From contig JAJEDI010000071.1 in assembly GCA_022821585.1 (NCBI GenBank), forward strand, positions 1 through 64,000: a stretch of DNA of 64,000 nt, in the 5' to 3' direction. A model generated the notes under the pieces. The model did no database searches. It saw nothing but the letters and a program-made list of their open reading frames with translations, and was not told where the DNA came from. Source of the DNA: Caldilineaceae bacterium (lineage in GTDB: Bacteria; Chloroflexota; Anaerolineae; Caldilineales; Caldilineaceae). Positions 35,660 to 46,628 of this stretch are shown here, piece by piece (within the stretch, counting starts at the first letter, position 1; each line of letters starts with the position of its first letter). The translations under genes and the position numbers were made by a program.

Positions 35660-36108
35660 GAGTCGTATTGGATACAAATGTTTGGATTAGTTCTTTGATC
35701 GCTCCCACCGGCACGCCAGCCACCGTTCTAAGTAATCTAAGTGATCATGTGTTGATCGCTTCGGAGGAAATGTTGGAGGAGATCCAAAGAGTTTTGCAAT
35801 ACGATCGAATAGCGAAACGATACAATTTGACTCCAGAGAAAGTAGGCGCTTACGTCGTCAATATCCGAGAGCAAGTAGAGATTATCTCTGCAGAACTGCC
35901 GGACTCTCCCATCGTGGAGTCTGATCCCTCAGACGATAAGTTTCTTGTATGCGCAGTGAAAGGGAAGGCAGACTGTATCGTTACTGGTGACCGCCACTTG
36001 CTACGCCTCGAAAAATATCGGGGAATTCCAATAGTGTCTCCGGCGACAATCTTGGCTTTTTTGGAATCTGAATCGTCTCAAATGAACGGTTTCAGGTCAG
36101 GGCCTTGA
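35656..36108 (+). CDS. PIN-domain toxin (putative toxin-antitoxin ribonuclease)
   Basis: The 150-residue protein starts MRVVLDTNVWISSLIAP with the first metal-binding Asp6, typical of the COG1569 group of PIN toxins. The other acidic residues of the site are Glu42 (EMLEEIQRVL), Asp93/94 (SDPSDDKFLVCA) and Asp112 (IVTGDRHLL). These nucleases cleave RNA. The intact acidic set argues that the toxin is functional. An 11-bp inverted repeat spans its stop codon. Confidence 0.9.
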   Translation: MRVVLDTNVWISSLIAPTGTPATVLSNLSDHVLIASEEMLEEIQRVLQYDRIAKRYNLTPEKVGAYVVNIREQVEIISAELPDSPIVESDPSDDKFLVCAVKGKADCIVTGDRHLLRLEKYRGIPIVSPATILAFLESESSQMNGFRSGP

Positions 36109-36115
36109 GACGATT
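36071..36115 (+). terminator. 11-bp inverted repeat spanning the PIN toxin stop codon
   Basis: AATCGTCTCAA (36071-36081) and TTGAGACGATT (36105-36115) are perfect complements with a 23-base loop; the TGA stop lies in the right arm. No T run follows. It could end transcription, protect the mRNA end or mark an insertion edge. Confidence 0.5.
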
Positions 36116-36331
36116 CTGTCGGCAACTCATAGCAGGACCTATTTTAGAGTCAACAATAGGTCTTATGCCCTCCGGTGGACCGCTACCGCCATTCAGTCCT
36201 ACCCTTACATCCCGAAATTCTTGCTAAATTGAACAGTTCAGCTTAAGGGGATCAACGCGTATCATGTTAGAATCCCCCCAATCCCACCCATCCCACGCCC
36301 CCCAACCCGACCCACCCCACAGGAGCACCCG

Positions 36332-37606
36332 ATGACCGCCACCGCCAAAATCACCGACGTCGAACGCATCCTCCTCGTCATCCCCATGGTCGACCGCGTC
36401 CGCCGCGAAATGGAACGCGCCAACATCCACCGCTGGTCCGAATCCGAAATCATCCGCCTCACCCTCGACGACGGCACCGTCGCCTATGGCGAAACCATCC
36501 AGAACTACACCTGGGGACGCGTCGACGACACCGACCGCGTCATCGGCCGCTCTCCCTTCGACCTCATGTGGGACGACTCCCTCGGCGCCGGCCTCCAAAT
36601 GGCCCTCTTCGACGCCGCCGGTAAAATCGCCGGCGTTCCCGTCCACCGCCTCCTCGGCCCCAAAGTGCGCGACTGGTGCCCCGTCTCCTTTTGGGACCAC
36701 GACATGGGCCCCGCCGCCTATGAGGCGGAGGCCCGCGTCGCCGTCGATCTCGGCTTCACCTCCATCAAAATCAAGACCCGTCCCTGGCACGATGTCTACG
36801 CCACCGTAAAACGCATCAGCGACGCCACGCCCGACTGGTTCCACATCGACTGCGACTGGAACGACTTCCTGCTCGACGTGTCTACCGCCGTGCCCGTCCT
36901 CCGCGAGCTCGAGACCGACTTCCCCAAAATCGCAATCTGGGAAGGTCCGATGCAGGCCAACGACGTCGCCGGCAACCGCCTCCTGCGCGAAAAAGTGCGT
37001 ACGCCCATCGCCCACCACTACGGCGGCGTCCCCGCCTCAGTAGCCATCCAGCAGGGCTACTGCGACGGCTTCGTCATCGCCGGCGGCGTCACCAACGTTC
37101 TACGCTCCGGCATCTCCGCCGCCACCGCCAACATGCCATTCTTCATCCAGATGGTCGGCACCGGCCTCACCACCACCATGGCCCTCCACCTCGGCGCCGT
37201 GCTCAGCCACGCCCAATGGCCCGCCATCAACTGCCACGAGCTCTACGGGCACAACCTGCTCGACCAGCGCATCCCCGTCGTCGGCGGCTACGCCCAGACG
37301 CCCGAAGCCCCCGGCCTCGGCATCACCATCGACGAGACCGCACTCGACACCTATCGCGTCGACGTCGCCGACTTCAGCCTGCCCCGCCGCCTCATCCGCT
37401 ACAGCCGCGCCAACGGCGTGCGCGTCTACTTCGCCGACACCAGCTTCAGCCAGGGCTCCAGCATGTGGGACTACTGGCGCACCGCCAACCAACCAATCTA
37501 CGAGCGCGGCGTCGCCACCGCCTACCTCGACGACGACGGCACCTCCGACTTCGCCGACCTCTACCAGCGCGCCAAAGCGGCACCCGTTCTGTCGCCGGCA
37601 ACATAA
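36332..37606 (+). CDS. Mandelate racemase/muconate lactonizing enzyme-family protein (enolase superfamily)
   Basis: The 424-residue protein has the N-terminal capping domain and the barrel of the enolase superfamily. Seen are DDGTVAYGETI (cap domain), LFDAAGKIAGVPVHRLLG, the IKIKTRPW strand with the KxK-type catalytic base, and the metal ligand Asp in HIDCDWND; the second ligand is probably Glu in AIWEGPM. Proton abstraction alpha to a carboxylate, as in sugar acid dehydratases, is the general chemistry. A RidA-family gene starts 86 bases after its stop on the same strand. Confidence 0.88.
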   Translation: MTATAKITDVERILLVIPMVDRVRREMERANIHRWSESEIIRLTLDDGTVAYGETIQNYTWGRVDDTDRVIGRSPFDLMWDDSLGAGLQMALFDAAGKIAGVPVHRLLGPKVRDWCPVSFWDHDMGPAAYEAEARVAVDLGFTSIKIKTRPWHDVYATVKRISDATPDWFHIDCDWNDFLLDVSTAVPVLRELETDFPKIAIWEGPMQANDVAGNRLLREKVRTPIAHHYGGVPASVAIQQGYCDGFVIAGGVTNVLRSGISAATANMPFFIQMVGTGLTTTMALHLGAVLSHAQWPAINCHELYGHNLLDQRIPVVGGYAQTPEAPGLGITIDETALDTYRVDVADFSLPRRLIRYSRANGVRVYFADTSFSQGSSMWDYWRTANQPIYERGVATAYLDDDGTSDFADLYQRAKAAPVLSPAT

Positions 37607-37692
37607 CGCATACCTGCAACGCATTTTCCATCTATCCGCTACCCAACCGCGCCGCTATCCGCCGCGCGGGCAACAACTCACAGGAGCAAAAC

Positions 37693-38142
37693 GTGTCTTA
37701 TCTGGCAAAACTGAAAGAAATGGGCTACGAACTCGAGAAGATCGACCTTGACGGCGGCCGCCTGATGGCCGCAGTCCGCTCCGGCGACCACGTCTACGTC
37801 TCCGGCCAGGTCTCCCGCTTCGGCGACGAAGAGATCATGGGCAAGGTCGGTCAGGATCTGACCACCGAGGAAGGCTACCGCGCCGCCCAACTCTGCGCCC
37901 TCGGCATCCTCCAGGCCGTCCACACCATCGCCGGCCTCGACAACGTCCGCCAGGTCGTCAAGGTCTTCGGCATGGTCAACGTCGGCCCCGGCTTCAACGA
38001 CACGCCCTCGGTCATCCACGGCTGCAGCGACATGTTCATCGAGCTCTTCGGCGACGCCGGGCGCCACGCCCGCAGCGCCATCGGCCTCACCGTACCCGCC
38101 AACTGGGCCGTCGAAATCGAGGCCATCATCGCCGTCGACTGA
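37693..38142 (+). CDS. RidA/YjgF-family protein
   Basis: The GTG start at 37693 is set by AGGAGC eight bases upstream; the long open frame upstream is an accident of the GC-rich sequence. The 149-residue protein reads SGDHVYVSGQVSRFG, GLDNVRQVVKVFGMVNVGPGF and closes with IGLTVPANWAVEIEAIIAVD; the AVEIEAI end is the classical RidA motif, and in the deaminase group an Arg precedes it, where this protein has Pro-Ala-Asn-Trp. Enamine/imine deamination is therefore unproven. It may partner the enolase-superfamily enzyme. Confidence 0.87.
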   Translation: MSYLAKLKEMGYELEKIDLDGGRLMAAVRSGDHVYVSGQVSRFGDEEIMGKVGQDLTTEEGYRAAQLCALGILQAVHTIAGLDNVRQVVKVFGMVNVGPGFNDTPSVIHGCSDMFIELFGDAGRHARSAIGLTVPANWAVEIEAIIAVD

Positions 38143-38180
38143 GCCCGCACTTCGCTTCTAACCGGCAATAGACAAAAAGA

Positions 38181-38208
38181 AAATCCCGTTGATTTCAGCG
38201 GGATTTTT
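38181..38208. terminator. Bidirectional terminator between RidA and tRNA-Glu
   Basis: AAATCCCG and CGGGATTT (38181-38188, 38199-38206) form an 8-bp stem with A-rich 5' and T-rich 3' flanks, so it can end transcription from the plus-strand RidA gene and from the minus-strand tRNA. Confidence 0.8.
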
Positions 38209-38216
38209 CGTTTCTG

Positions 38217-38289
38217 TACCCCGTAGGGGAGTCGAACCCCTGTCTCCACCTTGAGAGGGTGGTGTCCTGGGCCTCTAGACGAACGGGGC
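38217..38289 (-). tRNA. tRNA-Glu (CTC)
   Basis: The minus strand folds into a 73-base cloverleaf: acceptor GCCCCGT/ACGGGGT (one G-T pair), anticodon stem CCACC/GGTGG with loop CTCTCAA giving anticodon CTC, T arm GGGGTTCGACTCCCC and discriminator A. CCA is not encoded. Anticodon CTC reads GAG, so the tRNA carries glutamate. Confidence 0.95.
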
Positions 38290-38513
38290 AAACCACGGCA
38301 ATAGCTTGTAGGCCAACAGTATACGAGAGGCGAATCCGAAAGTCAAAACCCCTTCCCCACCGCGTGTATCCAAGAATAGAGGTAAACTTTCTTAAACCTC
38401 TGGCAGCGACAGTACGATGTCCACTCAGCAATCAACTCTGAGGCAGAAGAAGCGCAGTCACTGCCCCTGACCACCAGAAACTAAAAACCGACTACTAAAA
38501 ACTGCAGTTCCGG
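38290..38513. other. Intergenic region upstream of tRNA-Glu, ending in an AAACT-type repeat tract
   Basis: No gene is seen. The stretch 38475-38510 (AAACTAAAAACCGACTACTA) resembles tracts near 15809 and 18873, and it ends in CTGCAGTT directly before repeat copy D. Confidence 0.6.
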
Positions 38514-38574
38514 GCGGTCGGGCCTATTCGGCCCTCCCTTGTGCGGGGGCTCCGCCCCCGCAACGCCCCCGGCC
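38514..38574 (+). repeat. Dispersed non-coding repeat, copy D (5' fragment only)
   Basis: Only the first 61 bases of the element are present, identical to copies B and C over the two GC-rich hairpins, after which the sequence diverges. It shows that the GC hairpin block can occur without the rest of the element. Confidence 0.85.
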
Positions 38575-38980
38575 AACAACATGCCTCGCCGACCTGGTGT
38601 CGATATTGGTAACAGGTGCCAAATCGAAGGAGTTTCGCCAAACCAAATCGCGCCAGCCCCATCGAATCCCCTTGCGTGCCTGCCCTGTGACTCCCCGGAA
38701 GCCGGCAAATAATTTCAGCCGCCGCTGACGCCAACCCCCCGCCAGACTGTTCCCATCGCAAACATGGGATGCCCCCTTCAACAGATTTGATCCCCAAGCC
38801 TCCTCCTTCTATAATGACCGCATCTCCGGCAGTCCACCCGGACCCGCCGGAATCCCAAACGCCAGGGCGAAGCGCCAACCCGCGCCCCTGGCAATGAGCG
38901 GGTTCAAATCCCGCCCGGCCGCATACGCGACCTCCCAACCACGATGGCGCCGTCGGTCGGCAGATGAGAAGGAACCAAAT
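38575..38980. other. Intergenic region with an isolated tRNA T-arm-like motif
   Basis: No gene is seen before the radical-SAM start. Near 38896-38925 the sequence GAGCGGGTTCAAATCCCGC matches a tRNA T stem-loop and is followed by CCGGCCGCA, but no matching 5' acceptor strand or anticodon arm was found, so no tRNA is called. Confidence 0.4.
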
Positions 38981-41103
<2,123 letters not shown>

Positions 41104-41104
<1 letters not shown>

Positions 41105-41994
41105 TGGATGCGAACCCTCAGCCGCAGCCGCCAGCCTTGCCCGAAGAACAACCCCGCCAGCGCGTCCGCTTCACCTACGAAAAAGGCGAGGCAATCAAGT
41201 TCATCAGCCACCAGGACGAGTCCCGCCTCTGGGAGCGGACCCTGCGCCGCGCCGACCTGCCGCTCCTCTACAAGCGCGGCTTCAACCCGCAGCCCCACAT
41301 CCAGTTCGCCGCCCCCCTCGGCCTCGGCATGACCGGTGTGTGCGAGCTGCTCGACGTGGCCTTCAGCCCGCCTGTCCCGTTGGATGAACTGTCAGTTCGG
41401 ATCCGCGAAAAGCTGCCCCCCGGAGTACGTCTGCTCGACGCGTCCGAAGTGCCTTTCAAAACGGTGTCGCCCCAGTCCCTCACAATCGGCGCCGACTACA
41501 TCATTCTCATCTACGCCGACGCCGGCGAAGTGTCCGAACTGGAGCTGGAAGCAAAGATTGAGGCGTTTCTCGAGAAGAGGGAAGTCTGGCGCGAACGGGA
41601 GCGCCACGGCCAGCGCTACCGCTACAACCTGCGCCCGCTGGTTCTCGAACTGCGCTACACCGGCTTCGACGCCGCCGCGGCCGAGCACCGCATATTCATG
41701 CGCGTACAGATGCGCCCCGGCGCAACCGGCCGCCCCGACGAGCTTGTCGACGCCCTCGGCTTCGACGACTACGCCCGCACACTCCGCCGCGAACGCATCT
41801 ACTTCTCCGATTTTGAGGAGGATCTGGCGCTCTTCGCCGCCTACCCGGTCATCTCCCAGGACGAAATCTCACCCGAGAGACCCAAGCCCCGCCGCAAAGG
41901 TCGCAAGCGCCGCCGCCGCTCCGGCGCGCAGCCCAAAGCTGACAAGCAGACCAACCAGCCCTTCGCCCAAAAGGCCGCCGACGAGTTCGACTAA
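41104..41994 (+). CDS. DUF2344 (TIGR03936) family protein
   Basis: The 296-residue protein shares one base with the stop of the radical-SAM gene (TGATG), so it is translationally coupled. The core has RVRFTYEKGEAIKFISHQDE, RRADLPLLYKRGFNPQPHIQF, ALPLGL-like AAPLGLGMTGVCELLD and later a SPFH-unrelated beta domain. The end is a Lys/Arg-rich tail (RRKGRKRRRRSG) suited to bind RNA. The first domain alone is known as TIGR03936. The pair is widely conserved; function is unknown. Confidence 0.9.
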
Positions 41995-42042
41995 ACTACC
42001 TCATCGGCATCCTGCAAAAGCGTCTAGGCGCGACAAGCTATC

Positions 42043-43125
42043 TCAGAACAGCGGAACGTCCAACCACTTCCCGCCCTGCATCGCCGACTCGTGCGCGATG
42101 ATGCCTGGTATCGTAAAGTCCAGCGCCCGCACCACGTCAATCGGCGGCTTGGCGTTCGCCTCTATCGCGCCGATGAAGTCCCGCACCATGTAGTACTCTG
42201 ACGTGCCGTGCCCGCCCCGCCGCGCCTCTTCCGGCGCATTCGGGTCCACCGTCGGGCACTCGATCTGCCGCGCGCCCTCCTTGGCGGTAGCCTCTTCCTC
42301 GCTGTAGAAGAGGCCCGTCGTCCCGCCCCATCCGCCCTGCCGGCCGTTCTCCACAAAGCCCTTCTCGCCGTAGAGCGTGTAAAAGATCAAGTCCGGATGC
42401 CGCGGCGCCACCTGGCTGCGCAAAATCTTGACCGTGGCCCCCTTCTCCGTCTGGAACAACCCCACCTCCATATCCAGGTAGCCCAGTCCTTCGTCCGGGT
42501 AAATGTTCTTGCCCGAATGGACGCCGGTCGCCTTGACGATCCGGTCCTCCATCAACGTCAGGATCGGACCCAGGCAATGTGCACTGTACCAGATCGGGGC
42601 ACGTGTATAGCGCCATCTGCGCTCGCCCGTCTCAGGATTTCGCAGCAACGGCACGATCTCGTGAATGTATTCCCCTTCGGCGTGGAAGATCTTGCCCAGC
42701 CTCCCCTGCTTTATCCACCCCTGCCACTCCCGTATGTAATGAAAGTAGCAGTAGTTCTCACCCATCATGTAGACGCGGCCCGTCTTGTGCACAGTCTCCA
42801 CCAGGCGCGCACAGTCCTCCACCGTGTACGCCGCCGTCTGCTCGCACAACACGTGCTTCCCGCTCTCCATCGCCGCGATCGAATGCTCCGCGTGATACTC
42901 GATCGGCGTCGCCACAACCACGATGTCCAGCGGCGCGTTCACAAAATCCTCAAACCTTGTAAACATCCTATCGTCGGGCAGCGAGAATGCGGCCCCCGTA
43001 TCGGCCAGCGTATCCTCGTCAATATCGCAAAGAGCGGCAACCTCCACCCTCGGATGGCCCGCCAGGCTGCGCATCAGCCCGCCTCCCCGGTGCAATCCCA
43101 CAAATCCTGTCCGTAGCTTACTCAT
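42043..43125 (-). CDS. Gfo/Idh/MocA-family oxidoreductase
   Basis: The 360-residue protein begins KLRTGFVGLHRGGGLMRSL (NAD-binding turn with an Arg insertion) and has SGKHVLCEQTAAYTVEDC at the position of the family EKP motif (EQT here). MGENYCYFHYIREW and the substrate-domain His/Tyr residues follow. It is the last gene of the second importer operon, 72 bases after the ceramidase-like gene. It would oxidise or epimerise a sugar or polyol released or imported by the upstream genes; this parallels the arrangement at 4-12.8 kb, but the two enzymes are distant relatives. Confidence 0.87.
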   Translation of the reverse strand: MSKLRTGFVGLHRGGGLMRSLAGHPRVEVAALCDIDEDTLADTGAAFSLPDDRMFTRFEDFVNAPLDIVVVATPIEYHAEHSIAAMESGKHVLCEQTAAYTVEDCARLVETVHKTGRVYMMGENYCYFHYIREWQGWIKQGRLGKIFHAEGEYIHEIVPLLRNPETGERRWRYTRAPIWYSAHCLGPILTLMEDRIVKATGVHSGKNIYPDEGLGYLDMEVGLFQTEKGATVKILRSQVAPRHPDLIFYTLYGEKGFVENGRQGGWGGTTGLFYSEEEATAKEGARQIECPTVDPNAPEEARRGGHGTSEYYMVRDFIGAIEANAKPPIDVVRALDFTIPGIIAHESAMQGGKWLDVPLF

Positions 43126-43197
43126 CCTGTCCCCTGCTCCTTCTTCACCTGTTCGTCCCGTGTTGTCTACTGGCCTAATCCGCCGCCATACGACAGC

Positions 43198-44502
43198 CTA
43201 TTCATTCCACAGCTCTTCCACCAGCTCCACCGCCGAATCCACAATTAGTTCGACGCCCTCCAGAGCGATGCGGTTGGGTCCTACCAGGGCCTCATATCCC
43301 TCCTGTTCGAAGGCCGCCGCGGTAGGCTGATACATCGCCAGGTCGTTCGTCAGCTCAGCCACCACCGTGTACGGAAAAGGGGAACGCCGCTTAATCGAGA
43401 GCCCGTGCTCCACAAACAACTCACCCGGATTGGACGCGATCGCAAGAGGCCCAATGCGTGCCGCGTTGACCGGTACGTCCCACTCCTCCGGCAGGCCGGC
43501 AACAAGCTCGGCCTGCCGGTCAAAGACATCGGCGCGTCCGCCCGCCCCGCCCCAGTTGAGCCGCTCAATCGCCTCAGGCGAATGATCCGCCGGATCCCGC
43601 CGCGGCACTGTGATATCCCGGCGGATCGCGCTGACCGTAATCGGCCCGTCCACCGGAACTGCCCGCCGCGCCGCCTCCACCGCCTGCTCCGCAAAGTACG
43701 TTGCGCCCTCGCGCCAGCGCACGCCCCCCAGCGTCACATTGATATCGGCGCACGCGCCCGGCGTATAAACGGAGATAACTTCTGGACCGTACTCCGCTCT
43801 CATCTGTTCAGCCACTACGCACGGATAGTCCGCCGACCAGGTTGTTCCACTCTTAGAGTTGGTATGCAGCGAGTAATTGTAGAAGACACCCAGTGTTGAT
43901 CCGTCCGGCCTGTCAAAACGGACGACCCACATCTCGGGGTCGACAGGACCCGCCGTCCCATACACCTGAGGGATGTATTCCAGATTGTTGAGCGCCTGCG
44001 GCATCCACGTGTTCATCACCTTGCCGTCCGGACAGATGACGCGGCGATTATGGATGCCGTGGTGGACCAGCGACCTGCCAATGTGCATCGTAGCCGGCTC
44101 CCTCCGTCCAGCCGCCTGCTCTACGCTCGCCGCGATGCGGTCCGGCAGCGTCGCGAGATAGTCCACGTCGATTACGTCTGAAGAATAGACCCCCTCCGCT
44201 GTATAGGGGCCGCTATGCGTGTGGCTGCACGCGATCAATATTGCATCTGACGCGATGCCTGTACGGCGGGACGCTTCGGCGATAATCGGGTCCGTCAACG
44301 CCCTGGGCATTCCGACCAGGTCGACACCCACAATGGCAATCCGCCGGCCGCCGCTTTCCGCGACGAGCGCGTGGGACTGCAACGGATCCGTCGTGCCTTC
44401 GTTCCTGCGCGGGTCGAGGCTCCCGCACATGAAGAGACCCTCCGGCGGCGTAATGTCCGTTTCGCCAAAGCCGACGCGAAGTTGGCTTTCTGACACAGTC
44501 AT
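43198..44502 (-). CDS. Neutral/alkaline ceramidase-like hydrolase
   Basis: The 434-residue protein matches the N-terminal catalytic part of neutral ceramidases: VGFGETDITPPEG at the start, VGVDLVGMPRAL, the zinc motif CSHTHSGP (about 91-98), VFYNYSLHTNS and YTPGACADINVT. True ceramidases are about 650 residues and exported; this one lacks a signal peptide and the C-terminal immunoglobulin-like domain. The short cytoplasmic form is common in catabolic operons and its amide or ester substrate is unknown. It lies between the permease genes and an oxidoreductase, implying action on an imported solute. Confidence 0.88.
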   Translation of the reverse strand: MTVSESQLRVGFGETDITPPEGLFMCGSLDPRRNEGTTDPLQSHALVAESGGRRIAIVGVDLVGMPRALTDPIIAEASRRTGIASDAILIACSHTHSGPYTAEGVYSSDVIDVDYLATLPDRIAASVEQAAGRREPATMHIGRSLVHHGIHNRRVICPDGKVMNTWMPQALNNLEYIPQVYGTAGPVDPEMWVVRFDRPDGSTLGVFYNYSLHTNSKSGTTWSADYPCVVAEQMRAEYGPEVISVYTPGACADINVTLGGVRWREGATYFAEQAVEAARRAVPVDGPITVSAIRRDITVPRRDPADHSPEAIERLNWGGAGGRADVFDRQAELVAGLPEEWDVPVNAARIGPLAIASNPGELFVEHGLSIKRRSPFPYTVVAELTNDLAMYQPTAAAFEQEGYEALVGPNRIALEGVELIVDSAVELVEELWNE

Positions 44503-44553
44503 GTCTCCTCGTAGTCTTGTTGTGGGAGTTTGGCGCTGCGTCCAATTGCAGGG

Positions 44554-45549
44554 CTACCGTATGGCAGCCTCGTCCTCATAGTATACCCAACGACCGGCCA
44601 GCCGAAACTGGATCAGAGTGAGTACCACCAGGAGCATGAACAACAGCCAGGCGATAGCGCTGGCATAGCCCATTCGAAAATAGAAGAAGCCCTGGTTGTA
44701 AATGTAAACGACCCAAAAGAGGAGAGAGTCCATCGGCCCGGCAGCCGCCAGTCCGTAGTTCGCGCTGCCCAACAGAAAGACGGGTGTGAAAATCTGAAAG
44801 CTGCCGATGATGCCCATAATGACGACAAAAAGGATCGTCGGTGAAATCAAGGGAATCGTGATCTTCCAGAAGCAGCGCAGCGCGCCCGCCCCGTCAATCG
44901 CCGCTGCCTCATACAGCGTCTGCGGGATCCCCTGCAGGCCGGCCAGATAGATGATCATGCCGCCACCGATACCCCACAGGCTCCAGAGGACGAGCGAAGG
45001 CTTCGACCAGTCAGGACTGGTCAGCCAGTTCGGGCCGACAATCCCGAAAACCTGGTAAAGGGTCTCATTCAGGAGGCCAAAGCGATCGTGCAGAATAAAA
45101 ATGAATAGCGAAACGGAGGCAACGATTGGAACGATGGAGGGCATGAAAAAGACGGTCCGGAAAACAGTGATTCCCCTGGCCTTCTGGTTCAGCAGCACGG
45201 CAAGCAACAGCCCAAGAACTACCTGCGGGACGACCGCTGCGCATACATACCAGACCGTGTTGTAAACAGTAAGCCAGAATCGGTCGTCGTCGAACAGAAT
45301 GCGCCGGTAGTTTTCCACGCCCAGCCAGTTTGCCGGCAAAAGGCTGTCATACTCCGTCAAACTGTAATAAAAGCCGGCAACAAATGGTCCCAGAATAAAA
45401 ATGAGCAGGCCGAGAAACCAGGGCAAAATGAAGACAATCCCGTCGCGTGCTTCGCGCCGGCGAATCGGGCTTGCCCACACGCTGCGCGGCTTAGCAGGAA
45501 GTTCTGCTGTCGTTCTACTATCCGTTGCAGGAATGGCTTCCTGACTCAT
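44554..45549 (-). CDS. Carbohydrate-type ABC permease, MalF/UgpA-like
   Basis: The 331-residue protein (start MSQEAIP) has six membrane segments (first about 38-62: IVFILPWFLGLLIFILGPFV) and the ATPase-docking EAA loop EAAAIDGAGALRCFWKITIP at about 218-237. FRTVFFMPSIVPIVAS is typical of the MalF/UgpA group. It forms one operon with the MalG-like permease upstream (73-bp gap). No ATPase gene lies in the operon, so a shared MsmK/UgpC-type ATPase encoded elsewhere must serve it. Confidence 0.93.
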   Translation of the reverse strand: MSQEAIPATDSRTTAELPAKPRSVWASPIRRREARDGIVFILPWFLGLLIFILGPFVAGFYYSLTEYDSLLPANWLGVENYRRILFDDDRFWLTVYNTVWYVCAAVVPQVVLGLLLAVLLNQKARGITVFRTVFFMPSIVPIVASVSLFIFILHDRFGLLNETLYQVFGIVGPNWLTSPDWSKPSLVLWSLWGIGGGMIIYLAGLQGIPQTLYEAAAIDGAGALRCFWKITIPLISPTILFVVIMGIIGSFQIFTPVFLLGSANYGLAAAGPMDSLLFWVVYIYNQGFFYFRMGYASAIAWLLFMLLVVLTLIQFRLAGRWVYYEDEAAIR

Positions 45550-45622
45550 TGGCAAATGACCTGTGCTGGAATGTCAACTCTGAATCAGTCCGGCCGCGGC
45601 GTTCCGGCCCCCTCCAGGAAAA

Positions 45623-46486
45623 CTACCCTTTTATCCCGGACATGACGACCCCGCGGATGAAGTACTGCTGAAAGAAGAAAAAGACCATAAGGACCGGAAT
45701 CGTCATCAGTAACGCCATCGCCATCATCTCCTGATAGCGGACTTCAGTTCGCTGGATAAACTGCTGCAATCCCAGTGCCAGCGTGAACTTCTCCGGGCTG
45801 TTCAGGTAGATGAGCGGCGCAAGAAAGTCGTTCCAGTGATGCAAAAACCCAAATATGGCCACGGTCGAGAGAGCAGGCTTGGAAAGGGGCAGCAGTATCT
45901 GATAGTAGATGCGATAGTTCGACGCCCCGTCAATCGTTGCCTGTTCGAATAGCTCCGTCGGCAGCGTCTTGAAAAACTGGCGCAGCAGAAAAATGAAGAA
46001 TGCCCCGCCACCGAAATAGTAGGGAACGATCAGTGGCCTGAATGAGTCGAGCCACCCCAGATTCTTGAAGAGAATAAATGTCGGAATCATCGTGACGACG
46101 AAAGGCAACATCATGGTTGCCAGAAGGACGGCAAACAATACCTCTCGGCCCGGAAAACGTAAACGGGCAAAGCCAAATGCAGCCATGGAAGCCGTGAGGA
46201 GCTGACCAAACGTAGCCAGCACCGTAATGAACGCAGTATTGAAGAAATAGAGCCCGAACCGACCACTCGTCCACGCTACGAAATAGTTCTCCCAGACAAA
46301 AGGATACGGAACCCAAACAGGGGGCCACATGCCTACCTGCTCATTGCTCTTTAGCGAGGTGGAGACGAGCCACACCAGGGGCATCGCAAACAGGAAACCC
46401 AGGGCAACAAGCAGGCAGTAAACCAACGACGACTGTGCAACTTTACGACTCTTCCCTTCGAACCGTCCCAAAGCGATGTTAAGCAT
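45623..46486 (-). CDS. Carbohydrate-type ABC permease, MalG/UgpE-like
   Basis: The 287-residue protein (start MLNIALGRFEG, after AGAGAGAGC) has six membrane segments and the docking loop EQATIDGASNYRIYYQILLP (about 190-209). FGFARLRFPGRE and FLHHWNDFLAPLIYL are MalG/UgpE signatures. It lies 142 bp after the binding-protein stop and before the MalF-like permease. Solute identity cannot be read from it. Confidence 0.93.
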   Translation of the reverse strand: MLNIALGRFEGKSRKVAQSSLVYCLLVALGFLFAMPLVWLVSTSLKSNEQVGMWPPVWVPYPFVWENYFVAWTSGRFGLYFFNTAFITVLATFGQLLTASMAAFGFARLRFPGREVLFAVLLATMMLPFVVTMIPTFILFKNLGWLDSFRPLIVPYYFGGGAFFIFLLRQFFKTLPTELFEQATIDGASNYRIYYQILLPLSKPALSTVAIFGFLHHWNDFLAPLIYLNSPEKFTLALGLQQFIQRTEVRYQEMMAMALLMTIPVLMVFFFFQQYFIRGVVMSGIKG

Positions 46487-46628
46487 TGCTCTCTCTGCCG
46501 GCATCCACATCCTGAATGGAGAAAATCTGAAACGCTTGCATCCACATCAGAAGTACAAGAGCGAGGTTACAGGACTCGGTCTGCACCGAGCCCCGCACCC
46601 CGCACTTCAGCCCCTATTCCGGCCCGGA

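Noticed and set aside
37216..37692. Upstream extension of the RidA frame overlapping the enolase-superfamily gene
   Set aside because: Arg/Pro-rich shadow translation; the GTG at 37693 has a good ribosome-binding site and starts the recognisable domain.
38826..38925. Complete tRNA gene on the plus strand
   Set aside because: Only the T arm is convincing; no complementary acceptor strand and no seven-base anticodon loop could be found.
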